From contig JAGGIK010000002.1 in NCBI GenBank assembly GCA_024103515.1, forward strand, positions 29,088 to 93,087: a stretch of 64,000 nt of DNA. Direction: 5' to 3'. Origin of the DNA: Snodgrassella sp. (GTDB lineage: Bacteria > Pseudomonadota > Gammaproteobacteria > Burkholderiales > Neisseriaceae). Shown here piece after piece: positions 12,448 through 20,434 of this stretch. The notes under the pieces were generated by a model that saw only the letters and a program-made list of their open reading frames with translations, had not been told where the DNA came from and ran no database searches. Positions within the stretch are counted from its first letter, which is position 1. Each line of letters opens with the position of its first letter. The position numbers and the translations under genes were made by a program.

Positions 12448-12469
12448 CCAATGTAAAGACGTGTATAAT
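12441..12469 (+). promoter_or_regulatory. Sigma-70 type promoter of tRNA-Lys
   Basis: TTGCCT (12441-12446) and a consensus TATAAT (12464-12469) are separated by exactly 17 bases. The -10 box ends 14 bases before the mature tRNA 5' end. This is one of the clearest promoters in the window. Confidence 0.75.
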
Positions 12470-12483
12470 TATCTGCAAAATTC

Positions 12484-12559
12484 GGGTCGTTAGCTCAGTT
12501 GGTAGAGCAGTGGACTCTTAATCCATTTGTCCAGGGTTCGATCCCCTGACGACCCACCA
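12484..12559 (+). tRNA. tRNA-Lys (anticodon CTT)
   Basis: A complete 76-base cloverleaf. The acceptor stem GGGTCGT pairs with ACGACCC, the D-arm carries AGCTCAGTTGGTAGAGC, and the anticodon stem TGGA/TCCA encloses the loop CTCTTAA, giving anticodon CTT (reads AAG, Lys). The T-arm is CCAGGGTTCGATCCCCTG. The 3' CCA is encoded. The minus-strand relic described next begins immediately beyond its 3' end. Confidence 0.95.
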
Positions 12560-12721
12560 TTTATCTTCCATTTCTTTCAACATCTTACGCATCATCTCTA
12601 CTGTAACAACTTCCTCCTCTGGTTTGTTTGCTGTGACAAAATTGTGACAATTATTTGTCATAAAGTTATCGGCCTTTTGATGCGAATAGTCTTCATATAA
12701 CCAAACTGACAGCTGATAAGT
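12560..12721 (-). pseudogene. Relic reading frame abutting the 3' end of tRNA-Lys
   Basis: On the - strand a protein-like frame runs from a stop at 12722-12724 toward the tRNA. It reads YQLSVWLYEDYSHQKADN..., then NFVTANKPEEEVVTVEMM and RKMLKEMEDKW up to the tRNA end. It has no start codon and is stopped at both ends. It looks like the C-terminal remnant of a gene carried by an element that used this tRNA as a target. I do not recognise the family securely, and I see no second copy of the tRNA 3' end as a direct repeat nearby. Confidence 0.35.
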
Positions 12722-12811
12722 TTACCAGAACTCAACTATTATGCTAATTGGTGATAAAAAATCTGAAGCCAAAATCAAAGAGCTAAATAGTTATAAAATT
12801 TAGCATTAATG

Positions 12812-12843
12812 AAAAAGCCAAGTCTGACATGATTTGGCTTTTT
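12812..12843. terminator. Bidirectional hairpin terminator
   Basis: AAAAAGCCAA (12812-12821) and TTGGCTTTTT (12834-12843) form a perfect 10-base stem with A/T tails on both sides, typical of a bidirectional intrinsic terminator. It lies between the tRNA-Lys/relic region and ppa. Confidence 0.75.
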
Positions 12844-12939
12844 ATAATTTTAGCCATTAAATTTCTAATAAAATATGGGCAAACAAAAAGCCATTGTTTA
12901 CAATACGGTCACTTAAACTCAAAAGCAGGACATTTAATT

Positions 12940-13470
12940 ATGGCAGATTTTAATCAGATTTTGGATGCCGGAGATGTAGACGGCGGTATTATCAATGTAG
13001 TGGTCGAAATTCCGGCAGGTTCCAACCACAAAATAGAGTGGGATCGCAAGCTAGGTGCAATGAAGCTTGATCGCGTAGAACCCATTATTTTCGCTAAACC
13101 AACTAACTATGGCTTTATCCCGCAAACACTAGACGAAGATGGCGATGAGCTGGATGCATTAATTGTTACCGATCAACCCTTAAGCACTGGTATCTTTTTA
13201 GAAGCACGGATTATTGGTGTAATGAAATTTGTGGATGATGGAGAGGTCGATGACAAAGTTGTTGTAGTCCCAGCAGATGATCGAAACAATGGTAATGCCA
13301 TTAAAACATTAGCAGATTTACCAACACAATTGATCAAACAGATTGAATTCCACTTCAATCACTACAAAGATCTGAAAAAAGCTGGCACCACCCAAGTAAC
13401 ACACTGGGGTGACATCGAAGAAGCTAAAAAAGTTATTCGTGAATCTCAGCAGCGTTGGCAACAGCAATAA
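12940..13470 (+). CDS. ppa: Inorganic pyrophosphatase
   Basis: This soluble family I pyrophosphatase hydrolyses PPi to drive biosynthesis. The 176-residue protein has the family signature DEDGDELDAL (residues about 65-74) with the metal-binding aspartates, an early EIPAGSNHKIEWD, and the later D-x-K-rich DGEVDDKVV segment. The frame is open upstream, but ATG 12940 has AGCAGGA seven bases ahead and fits the family start. It is a single gene, preceded by a hairpin terminator at 12812. Confidence 0.96.
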   Translation: MADFNQILDAGDVDGGIINVVVEIPAGSNHKIEWDRKLGAMKLDRVEPIIFAKPTNYGFIPQTLDEDGDELDALIVTDQPLSTGIFLEARIIGVMKFVDDGEVDDKVVVVPADDRNNGNAIKTLADLPTQLIKQIEFHFNHYKDLKKAGTTQVTHWGDIEEAKKVIRESQQRWQQQ

Positions 13471-13622
13471 AATAAAAAACAATATTTAGGTAGCTATAAC
13501 CTGTAAAATATTAATAAACAGGAAAAAGCCCTAAATAAGCTGCGGAATTTTTATACTTTTAATATTGAAGTTTCGCAGCATATTTTAAAGGCAAAATCTG
13601 AACATAATATAAGGAAGTTTAA

Positions 13623-13997
13623 ATTGGCGCTCTAAAATATATCCGCCCCTGTTTTGATAAAGCATGGGCAGCTTCAGAAATAATTTACAATCAAGCTGAT
13701 AATCAAGAAAAAAGACGGCAAAGAGTCGCTAACATTACTGGTGGCCAAGTTGCATATAATACATATCATCCAGACCCACAATTAAGGTGGAATAACACTT
13801 GTGCAGTTCGCATGAGTTATATTTTGAATCAGTCTGGGTTCAGAATACCGTTTATACCGAAGCAAACAGTATCTGGAGGAAATAAGAAATTCAAGTATTT
13901 CTATCGTGTTAATCACCTCATCAAATTTTTATATACGCAATGGGGCAAGCCAGAAATTGTACGCTATCCGCCATCAGGCTTTTGGAGACTGTTGTGA
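13623..13997 (+). pseudogene. Broken T6SS amidase effector, Tae4-like
   Basis: The frame reads about 124 residues from an ATT where a start would be expected, seven bases after an AAGGAAG ribosome site, so the start codon appears lost (ATG to ATT). The N-terminal half matches my knowledge of Tae4, a T6SS-delivered peptidoglycan amidase: KYIRPCFDKAW near the start, the catalytic-cysteine motif NNTCAVRMSYIL (Cys at about residue 60), then FYRVNHLIKFLYTQWGKPEIV. After RYPPSG it jumps to FWRLL and stop, so the region that should hold the catalytic His and Asp is absent, apparently through an internal deletion. The stop overlaps the next gene's GTG by GTGA, as in a real effector-immunity pair. Family assignment is from memory of motifs, not a search. 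Confidence 0.7.
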
Positions 13998-14429
13998 AAA
14001 ATTTTTTAAGAATGCAGCTATGCTTCAAACAATAATATCACATCGCCAGAAGCGCCTAAACGAACAATTATTCAAAACTATAAGGACATGGTTTTAGCAT
14101 TTTGTATAGCAGATGCCTATCATGATGATAAGTTAGCTGCAATAGACGCAGGAAGCAGTGTTAGTGCATTAGAGGAATGGACTTACTATGATTTGGAAGA
14201 AAGTACGAAAGCAATACAGAATTTAGTAGATACATATCTGTCACGAAATTACTTTAATCCACTTGTTGAAGCAGAGATAAAAGGGATTAAATTTGATTTT
14301 CTCAAATGTCTAGATCTCTATCATAGCAAAGATTTAAATAAGCTGGCTAAAAGAATGGTTGAATATCCACATGAGACTTACAAGAGTTCATTACATAACT
14401 ATTATAGGGATTTGAATAGAAATAAATGA
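13994..14429 (+). pseudogene. Tai4-like immunity gene, copy 1, signal peptide destroyed
   Basis: A GTG at 13994 overlaps the tae4-like stop and starts MKNFLRMQ, close to the MKKFKMQ of the intact copies, but this frame ends within 13 codons. The mature Tai4-like protein resumes in another frame after a stop at 14007, from CSYASNNITSPEAP onward through IQNYKDMVLAF, DAGSSVSALEEWTYYD and KGIKFDFLKCLDLYHSKDL to the end at 14429. A deletion or frameshift in the signal-peptide region has thus broken the gene. An ATG at 14088 could still make a 113-residue cytoplasmic fragment, useless for a periplasmic inhibitor. Confidence 0.7.
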
Positions 14430-14468
14430 AAAATATTTTCAATCACAGTGTAATCCTGAAAATTAAGA

Positions 14469-14528
14469 TTTAGCGCTAAAATGATTGAACATCCACAAGA
14501 TACTTTTAAAAGTATAATTCGTAATTAG
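14469..14528 (+). pseudogene. Short fragment of a Tai4-like 3' end
   Basis: About 19 codons reading AKMIEHPQDTFKSIIRN and stop closely copy residues near the end of the downstream intact paralogue (KKMIEHPQDTFRSTIRN), but the last nine codons are missing. It is flanked by the same spacer sequence that separates the intact copies. I read it as a leftover of unequal recombination between tandem copies. Confidence 0.7.
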
Positions 14529-14550
14529 TGAAAATGAACTAGAAACAAAA

Positions 14551-14615
14551 TATATAACAACTCAAGCTAATTTCTGGGAGCTAAAATGAAAAAATTTAAA
14601 ATGCAAATCTTGTGT
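14551..14615 (+). repeat. Leader repeat of the Tai4-like array, unit 1
   Basis: This 65-base unit covers the ribosome site (CTGGGAG), start codon and first signal-peptide codons of the second Tai4-like gene. It recurs almost unchanged at 15109-15173 before the third gene, differing at only a few bases. The upstream spacer (TTAGTGAAAATG...) is repeated more loosely. Confidence 0.85.
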
Positions 14616-15053
14616 AGTTGTTATTTCATTTTATTACCATTGGTTTGTAGTGCATCAAGCATTAACTCCATGACACCTGAAGCCGTAAACCGTACTTTTA
14701 TTCAAAACTATAAGGATATGGTTTTAGGAAATTGTTTAGCGCAAGCCTATGGGGACATTGCTTCAATGGATGCGGGTAGTAGTGTAAGTGCGTTAATTGA
14801 ATGGACTTATTACAACATGGACAAAAGCATAGATGAAGAAATTAGAATAATTGATTCTTATTTGTCACGTAATTACCTTAATCCATTGGCTGAAGCTGAG
14901 ATAAAAGGCATTAAATTTGATTTTTTAAAGTGCTTAGATCTTTATCATAGTAAGGATTTAGATAAACTTGCAAAAAAAATGATTGAACATCCACAAGATA
15001 CTTTTAGAAGCACAATTCGTAATTACTATAGGGATTTAAATAGAAAAAAATAA
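14586..15053 (+). CDS. T6SS immunity protein, Tai4-like, copy 2 (intact)
   Basis: This 155-residue protein has a cleavable signal peptide (MKKFKMQILCSCYFILLPL, cleavage probably after VCSA near residue 24). The mature part carries the Tai4 family pattern: IQNYKDMVLGNCLAQAY, MDAGSSVSALIEWTYYNM, a YLSRNYLNPLAEAEIKG segment and GIKFDFLKCLDLYHSKDL. Tai4 proteins sit in the periplasm and block Tae4 peptidoglycan amidases injected by neighbours. CTGGGAG precedes the ATG. No intact effector lies beside it, so it would serve as an orphan immunity gene. The function is inferred from family motifs recalled without a search. Confidence 0.8.
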   Translation: MKKFKMQILCSCYFILLPLVCSASSINSMTPEAVNRTFIQNYKDMVLGNCLAQAYGDIASMDAGSSVSALIEWTYYNMDKSIDEEIRIIDSYLSRNYLNPLAEAEIKGIKFDFLKCLDLYHSKDLDKLAKKMIEHPQDTFRSTIRNYYRDLNRKK

Positions 15054-15108
15054 TTAGTGAAAATGTACTAGAAATAAGATACATAATTATTTTAATTCAA
15101 AAGTAGGG

Positions 15109-15173
15109 TATATAACAACTCAAGTCAATTTCTGGGAGCCAAAATGAAAAAGTTTAAAATGCAAATCTTGTGT
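15109..15173 (+). repeat. Leader repeat of the Tai4-like array, unit 2
   Basis: Second copy of the 65-base unit described at 14551-14615, here spanning the ribosome site, start and signal-peptide beginning of the third Tai4-like gene. The near identity shows that the duplication included regulatory and leader sequence, while the coding parts downstream have diverged more. Confidence 0.85.
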
Positions 15174-15617
15174 GGTTATCTCTTAGCCTTATTGTCATTT
15201 TTATGCCATGCTGCCAGTAAAAATATGATTTCGCCAGAAGCACCAAGCAGAACATTTATTCAAAACTACAAGGATATGGTGTTGGCACATTGTATAGCTA
15301 ATGCTTATCAAGAAAGTGAAATTGCCTCAATGGATGCTGGAAGTAGTGTAACTGCATTACAAGAATGGACTTATTATGATATGAATGAAAGCATAATAAC
15401 TGAAGTTCAAATGGTTGATTCATATCTATCACGCAACTATTTAAATTCATCTGTTGAGATAAAAACAAAGGATATCAAATTTGATTTTTTAAAATGTCTG
15501 GATCTTTATCATAGTAAAGAATTAGATAATTTAGCAAAAAGAGTAATTGAACATCCTCAAGATACATTTAGAGGTACAGTTCGTCATTATTATAGAGGTT
15601 TAAATAGAAAAAAATAA
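15144..15617 (+). CDS. T6SS immunity protein, Tai4-like, copy 3 (intact)
   Basis: A 157-residue secreted protein with a signal peptide ending near CHAAS (residue about 25). It shows the same core as copy 2: IQNYKDMVLAHCIANAY, MDAGSSVTALQEWTYYDM, YLSRNYLNSSVEIKTKD and IKFDFLKCLDLYHSKEL. It differs from copy 2 in the central loop and in charged surface positions, which would fit recognition of different Tae4 variants. The final codons YYRGLNRKK match the YYRDLNRKK of copy 2. It has its own ribosome site (CTGGGAG) and the duplicated leader. Family membership is inferred from motifs. Confidence 0.8.
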   Translation: MKKFKMQILCGYLLALLSFLCHAASKNMISPEAPSRTFIQNYKDMVLAHCIANAYQESEIASMDAGSSVTALQEWTYYDMNESIITEVQMVDSYLSRNYLNSSVEIKTKDIKFDFLKCLDLYHSKELDNLAKRVIEHPQDTFRGTVRHYYRGLNRKK

Positions 15618-15974
15618 TTTGTGAAAATCAACACATAGACAAGTAAACTTAAAAGTTAACAGTAGGAGAAGCCTGTCAATTATAAACTTGTATCAGCTTT
15701 TAAATTTAATATTAAAATTTAACATAATATATATTATGCGAAATAAGCAAAGTTAAAAGCTGAGTTATTATTGCTATAATGAATTAGCCAGATTGCTTTT
15801 AATGAATATTGTTTTCCATGTTTTATATACTGACTTTACTAACAAATCCATAGTTTAAAATTACTAGCAATATTTTTTATCGTAAAATACAAACTAATTA
15901 AAGCTTTTTATATCTTCATCAGGCTAACTAGTTTAACGAGACTACCAAGCTAAATTAACATTTCTGGAATCAGC
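15618..15974. other. AT-rich intergenic stretch before polA
   Basis: No gene, RNA or convincing hairpin terminator is seen here. The first bases (TTTGTGAAAATC) resemble the spacer that follows copies 1 and 2 of the immunity array, so the left part is probably array-derived. The right part presumably carries the polA promoter, but I cannot pick out a clear one. Confidence 0.5.
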
Positions 15975-18764
15975 ATGCAAAAAACATTATTACTGGTTGA
16001 CGGCTCATCATATTTATATCGAGCATTCCATGCTTTAGCGCCATTGACCAGTCCAACTGGTATGCCTACAGGTGCATTATATGGTGTACTAAACATGTTA
16101 AGGCGTTTACGTCTGGATACACCGCACGATTATGCTTGTTGCGTATTTGATGCTAAGGGTGAAAATTTCCGGCATCAGCTTTTTCCTGAATATAAGGCTA
16201 ACCGTCCACCAATGCCAGAAGATTTACGTCCGCAAGCTGAGGCTTTGCCGGAATTAGTAAAATTAATGGGTTGGCCTGTTTTATCCATCAATGGTGTAGA
16301 AGCAGATGATGTAATTGGTACGCTAGCCTGTTGTGCACAAAAATCCGGCTATCAGGTCATTATTTCAACCGGTGATAAAGACATGGCTCAACTGGTTAAT
16401 GATCAGATTACTCTAGTGAATACCATGAGTAATGAAAAGCTTGATAGTATTGGAGTTTTAGAAAAATTTGGGGTCAAACCTGAGCAAATAATTGATTACC
16501 TTAGTCTGATTGGAGACAAAGTCGATAATGTACCAGGTGTTGATAAATGTGGCCCCAAAACTGCGGTGAAATGGTTACAGGAATATGGTAATTTGCAAAA
16601 AATTATTGAGCATGCTAATGATATTAAAGGAAAAGTTGGTGAAAATCTACGTGTTGCATTACCAAATTTACCGTTATCTTATCAATTGATTACCATAAAA
16701 ACAGATATTGATTTGCAGCAGGAATTGCCACATGGTCTTGAAGATCTCAAGCGGCATATACCTTCATGGGCTGAATTGATTCCGCATTTCGAGCAACTTG
16801 GTTTTAAAAACTGGTTAAAGGAAGCACAGACTCATTATCATGAGAATACAACTATCTCGCAGCCAGCGGATGACTTATTTGCCGAAATTGAAACGAATGA
16901 AGGTGCTGATAATAAAATTTTAACAAATACATCGGCAGCAGATTATTTAAAGAATATTCCTAAGCAATATTCAGCGATTACTACAGTCACACAACTGAAT
17001 GAATTACAGAAACAATTAGAAATAGTAGATACCATTGCTCTGGACACAGAGACAGATAGTCTGGATGCGATGAATGCCAGTCTCGTTGGTATCAGTATTG
17101 CTTTGGAGCCAGGAAAGGCATTCTACATTCCTGTTGGTCACACCCCTACCGCAGTTAGTGAACAATTACCACTCGAAATGGTTCTGAATGTTCTCAAACC
17201 TTATTTAGAAGCTGATAAACCGGGCAAAATTGGCCAGAATATCAAATATGATCAACATATATTGGCAAATTATAGCATTGATTTAAAAGGTATTGCCGGT
17301 GACTCCATGCTGGCTTCTTATATTGTTGAAAGTCATCTGGGGCATGGTTTAGATGAATTAGCTCTACGGCATCTTGACTGGCAAACCATTCATTATGAAG
17401 ATTTATGTGGTAAAGGAGCCAAACAAATCAGTTTTGCTGATGTAGCACTGGAAGATGCCGTCAATTACGCTGCTGAAGATGCAGATGTATCTTTACGTCT
17501 TGAGATTTTACTTAGAGAACAGATGGATGAAGCTCAGCTTAAGCTTTACCATGAACTGGAAATTCCTGTTGAAAACATTTTATATATTATGGAGCGAACA
17601 GGAGTATTAATTGATCGCCAGGAACTGGCTCAGCAAAGTCATGAGCTTGGTACGCAGCTGGTTACGCTGGAGGAAGAAGCTTACCAACTGGCCGGGCAAC
17701 CTTTTAATTTGAACTCCCCGAAACAACTGCAATCCATACTGTTTGAAAAAATGGCCATCCCTACTTCCGGCCTGAAAAAAACCGCATCAGGTGGTATTTC
17801 AACCAATGAAATAGTATTGGAAAAACTTGCAGCCGATTATCCCCTACCCAAACTTATTTTACAGACGCGCAGTCTGGCTAAACTTAAATCTACTTATACA
17901 GATAAATTACCTCAACTAATCAATCCCCACACCGGACGTGTACATACCACTTATGCTCAGGCTGTAGCCATTACTGGACGTCTTGCCAGTAATAATCCGA
18001 ATTTGCAGAATATTCCCGTACGTACTGAAGAAGGACGGCGTATACGAAGAAGCTTTATTGCCCCGACCGACCAACTTATAGTTTCAGCAGATTATTCTCA
18101 GATTGAGTTACGCATTATGGCTCATCTTTCCAATGATGCCACTTTGATTGATGCGTTTCAGAAAAATGAAGATATTCATAAGCGTACAGCAGCAGAAATT
18201 TTTGCAAGCAGTCAGGAGCTGATAACCGCGGAGCAACGTCGCTATGCCAAAACCATTAACTTTGGTTTAATTTATGGCATGAGTGAATATGGCTTGGCGA
18301 AATCTCTTGGGATCGAACTTCAGGCGGCTCAGCATTTCATTTCCCGCTATTTTAGCCGTTATCCGGGTGTTCATGAATACATGGAAAAAACCAAAGAATT
18401 GGCACTACAGCGCGGCTTTGTAGAAACACTTTTTGGTCGCCGCCTTTATTTACCAGACTTAAAAAGCAGCAATGGTGCAGTTCGCGCAGGCGCATTCAGA
18501 GCGGCAATCAATGCGCCAATGCAAGGTACTGCATCAGATTTGATTAAACGAGCTATGATAGCCGTACAAAGTTGGCTAGAGCAGAAAAAAATGCAAACTA
18601 AACTGATTATGCAAGTGCATGATGAGCTTGTATTGCAAGTACCAAAATCTGAATTAGCAACCTTGCAGGCTCATTTACCGGGATTAATGTCTGGGGTAGC
18701 CCAGTTAAAAGTACCATTAATTGCCGACCTTGGAACTGGATATAACTGGGATGAGGCTCATTAA
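15975..18764 (+). CDS. polA: DNA polymerase I
   Basis: This repair and Okazaki-fragment polymerase is 929 residues, full length. The N-terminal 5'-3' exonuclease (residues 1-290) begins LLLVDGSSYLYRAFHAL and contains EADDVIGTLA and STGDKDMAQLV. The 3'-5' proofreading domain (about 320-520) retains the metal-binding ALDTETDSL motif and so looks active. The polymerase domain shows motif A (ADYSQIELRIMAHLS), motif B (RRYAKTINFGLIYGMSEYG) and motif C (QVHDELV). It is followed by a strong terminator. Confidence 0.98.
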   Translation: MQKTLLLVDGSSYLYRAFHALAPLTSPTGMPTGALYGVLNMLRRLRLDTPHDYACCVFDAKGENFRHQLFPEYKANRPPMPEDLRPQAEALPELVKLMGWPVLSINGVEADDVIGTLACCAQKSGYQVIISTGDKDMAQLVNDQITLVNTMSNEKLDSIGVLEKFGVKPEQIIDYLSLIGDKVDNVPGVDKCGPKTAVKWLQEYGNLQKIIEHANDIKGKVGENLRVALPNLPLSYQLITIKTDIDLQQELPHGLEDLKRHIPSWAELIPHFEQLGFKNWLKEAQTHYHENTTISQPADDLFAEIETNEGADNKILTNTSAADYLKNIPKQYSAITTVTQLNELQKQLEIVDTIALDTETDSLDAMNASLVGISIALEPGKAFYIPVGHTPTAVSEQLPLEMVLNVLKPYLEADKPGKIGQNIKYDQHILANYSIDLKGIAGDSMLASYIVESHLGHGLDELALRHLDWQTIHYEDLCGKGAKQISFADVALEDAVNYAAEDADVSLRLEILLREQMDEAQLKLYHELEIPVENILYIMERTGVLIDRQELAQQSHELGTQLVTLEEEAYQLAGQPFNLNSPKQLQSILFEKMAIPTSGLKKTASGGISTNEIVLEKLAADYPLPKLILQTRSLAKLKSTYTDKLPQLINPHTGRVHTTYAQAVAITGRLASNNPNLQNIPVRTEEGRRIRRSFIAPTDQLIVSADYSQIELRIMAHLSNDATLIDAFQKNEDIHKRTAAEIFASSQELITAEQRRYAKTINFGLIYGMSEYGLAKSLGIELQAAQHFISRYFSRYPGVHEYMEKTKELALQRGFVETLFGRRLYLPDLKSSNGAVRAGAFRAAINAPMQGTASDLIKRAMIAVQSWLEQKKMQTKLIMQVHDELVLQVPKSELATLQAHLPGLMSGVAQLKVPLIADLGTGYNWDEAH

Positions 18765-18809
18765 AATCTAGATTAAACTATTTTGAAATGGTTTTATTTA
18801 CCAAAATAC

Positions 18810-18841
18810 AAATGCAGTCTGATGGTATCAGGCTGCATTTT
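18810..18841 (+). terminator. Intrinsic terminator of polA
   Basis: A 14-base stem, AAATGCAGTCTGAT paired with ATCAGGCTGCATTT (one G-T wobble), with a three-base GGT loop and a short T/A tail lies 46 bases after polA. Both arms resemble Neisseriaceae uptake-sequence cores (GCAGTCTGA and GCAGCCTGA), as is common for inverted uptake sequences doubling as terminators. Confidence 0.8.
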
Positions 18842-18979
18842 ATAAATAAGTTTTTAAATCTAAAACAAGCATAAGCAATATTTTTTAATAATTTGCATAT
18901 GCAAGCATATCTTTTGGTAAATGTGGTTCAATGGATTTTATGAGTGGCCACTGTCGCACTCAGCCTCTGATTTAAAATT

Positions 18980-19110
18980 TTTACTGTCTTCGATGATTTT
19001 AATCGTGAGGTATTAGGCATTGATATTGCGGTCAGTTTACCAGCTAGTAGAGTTATCTGTTATCTAGCTAACTGGCCAACTGAATTTTGTACCAACTTTT
19101 GGGGTAATTA
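18980..19110 (+). pseudogene. Relic of an IS3-family transposase (OrfB fragment)
   Basis: The frame from about 18989 reads FDDFNREVLGIDIAVSLP, then ASRVICYL and further residues without start or matching end. FNRE-LGI-x-SLPA-RV is the pattern around the catalytic core of IS3-group OrfB. Only some 40 codons survive. A similar fragment (IREALG...) occurs in the relic at 35.5 kb. Confidence 0.7.
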
Positions 19111-19124
19111 TAATTAGGTAATCA

Positions 19125-19820
19125 CTATTTTATATCAGCTAGTTGTGCACGCATCGCTCTAATTTGTTTAGCATAGTCTTCATGTCCAAATATTGCAGAT
19201 CCTGCTACAAATGTATCAGCACCTGCTGCTGCAACCTGAGCTATATTATCAACCTTGATGCCTCCATCAACTTCCAGACGAATGTATCTGTCGTTTTCTC
19301 TAGCATATTCATCTAATAATGTTCGAACCTGACTTATTTTTTTCAGGGTTGATGGAATAAAGCTTTGACCGCCAAAACCCGGATTAACTGACATTAACAA
19401 TACCACATCAAGTTTGTCTATTACTTCTTCTAATACATAGATTGGAGTAGCCGGGTTCAATACCAGTCCAGCTTTACATCCTGCTGCATTTATCAGACTC
19501 AGGCTTCTGTCTATGTGCCGACTAGCTTCAGGATGAAAAGTAATGATATTAGCTCCGGCAGCTGCAAAAGCATTAATCATTTCGTCAACGGGTTCAACCA
19601 TCAAATGTACATCAATTGGTACAGATGCATAGGGTTTTACAGCCCGACAAACCATAGGACCAAAAGTGAGATTCGGCACATAGTGGTTATCCATTACATC
19701 AAAATGTATCCAGTCGGCTCCAGCTACAATAACAGACTGAACCTCTTGGCCTAAACAAGCAAAATCTGCAGATAAAATACTTGGGGCGATAAAAAACTTT
19801 GATCTGGTTAACTCATTCAT
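19125..19820 (-). CDS. rpe: Ribulose-phosphate 3-epimerase
   Basis: Rpe interconverts ribulose 5-phosphate and xylulose 5-phosphate in the pentose phosphate pathway. The 231-residue TIM barrel starts [13 protein letters not shown] and has the metal-binding [18 protein letters not shown] (residues about 37-54), [19 protein letters not shown] near residue 145 and EVDGGI near residue 178. All expected His and Asp ligands are present. It converges with the polA side and is divergent from the secreted LTxxQ-like protein gene. Confidence 0.97.
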   Translation of the reverse strand: MNELTRSKFFIAPSILSADFACLGQEVQSVIVAGADWIHFDVMDNHYVPNLTFGPMVCRAVKPYASVPIDVHLMVEPVDEMINAFAAAGANIITFHPEASRHIDRSLSLINAAGCKAGLVLNPATPIYVLEEVIDKLDVVLLMSVNPGFGGQSFIPSTLKKISQVRTLLDEYARENDRYIRLEVDGGIKVDNIAQVAAAGADTFVAGSAIFGHEDYAKQIRAMRAQLADIK

Positions 19821-19940
19821 AAAACATTAAATACCTGTATTACATAAACATATTTACGCAAGTTTACTGCCATTATAGGTGCTTGACCAGTAGATGAGTA
19901 TACTCTAAAGGGGATATTGCTGTTATTAAGGAAGGTTAAA

Positions 19941-20342
19941 GTGTTTGTATCGTACTGGAAAAGAATTGTTTTTGTTAGTTTGGGACTTTTTTTATCCTCA
20001 ACTTCTTTTTCGGTTATGGCTATAGATTCAAATAATTGTGATATTCGAAAGTTAGAATTGACTCAGATGCAGAAAGCTCGACTACGATTTATTCGTATAC
20101 AATATAAACGCCGTACAACCAGCAGCTTACAACATATAGGTAATAATTCTCGCAAAATGGACCAATTAAACCATATTTTGATGCAACCAAAATTTAATGA
20201 TGCGGAAGCTAAACGGTATGTATTAAATTATTATATGCCCAGAATGCAGCAGGATGTTAATGAATTGAAAGTTCAGCACGAGTTTCTACAAATACTTAAT
20301 CTTCAACAACGGCGCAATTGGATTAATAACTGTCTTCATTAA
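19941..20342 (+). CDS. Small secreted LTxxQ-like (Spy/CpxP-related) protein
   Basis: About 133 residues from a GTG start at 19941, chosen because AAGGAAGG lies six bases upstream; a TTG at 19917 would be the alternative. A hydrophobic signal sequence (residues about 6-27, ending SVMA) precedes a basic, helical mature domain. Two weakly matching LTxxQ-type motifs are visible, LTQMQKARLRFIRIQY and LNLQQRRNW, the hallmark of the periplasmic chaperone/stress protein family of Spy and CpxP. Two cysteines flank the mature domain (near the start and three residues from the end). The function is inferred. Confidence 0.6.
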   Translation: MFVSYWKRIVFVSLGLFLSSTSFSVMAIDSNNCDIRKLELTQMQKARLRFIRIQYKRRTTSSLQHIGNNSRKMDQLNHILMQPKFNDAEAKRYVLNYYMPRMQQDVNELKVQHEFLQILNLQQRRNWINNCLH

Positions 20343-20434
20343 TATTTCTAACTTTTTTGATTTAATTTGACATAACATCAAATATTTGAATATTATGAAG
20401 ATCCTATCTTTCAAATTTAGTCATAATCAGCGTA

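Noticed and set aside
13906-14097. A 63-residue + strand frame between the effector and immunity genes
   Set aside because: It is out of frame with both recognisable proteins and has no pattern of its own.
14088-14429. Treating copy 1 of the immunity array as a normal gene
   Set aside because: The frame begins in the middle of the conserved IQNYKDMVLA segment and lacks any signal peptide, while a broken signal-peptide start is visible upstream.
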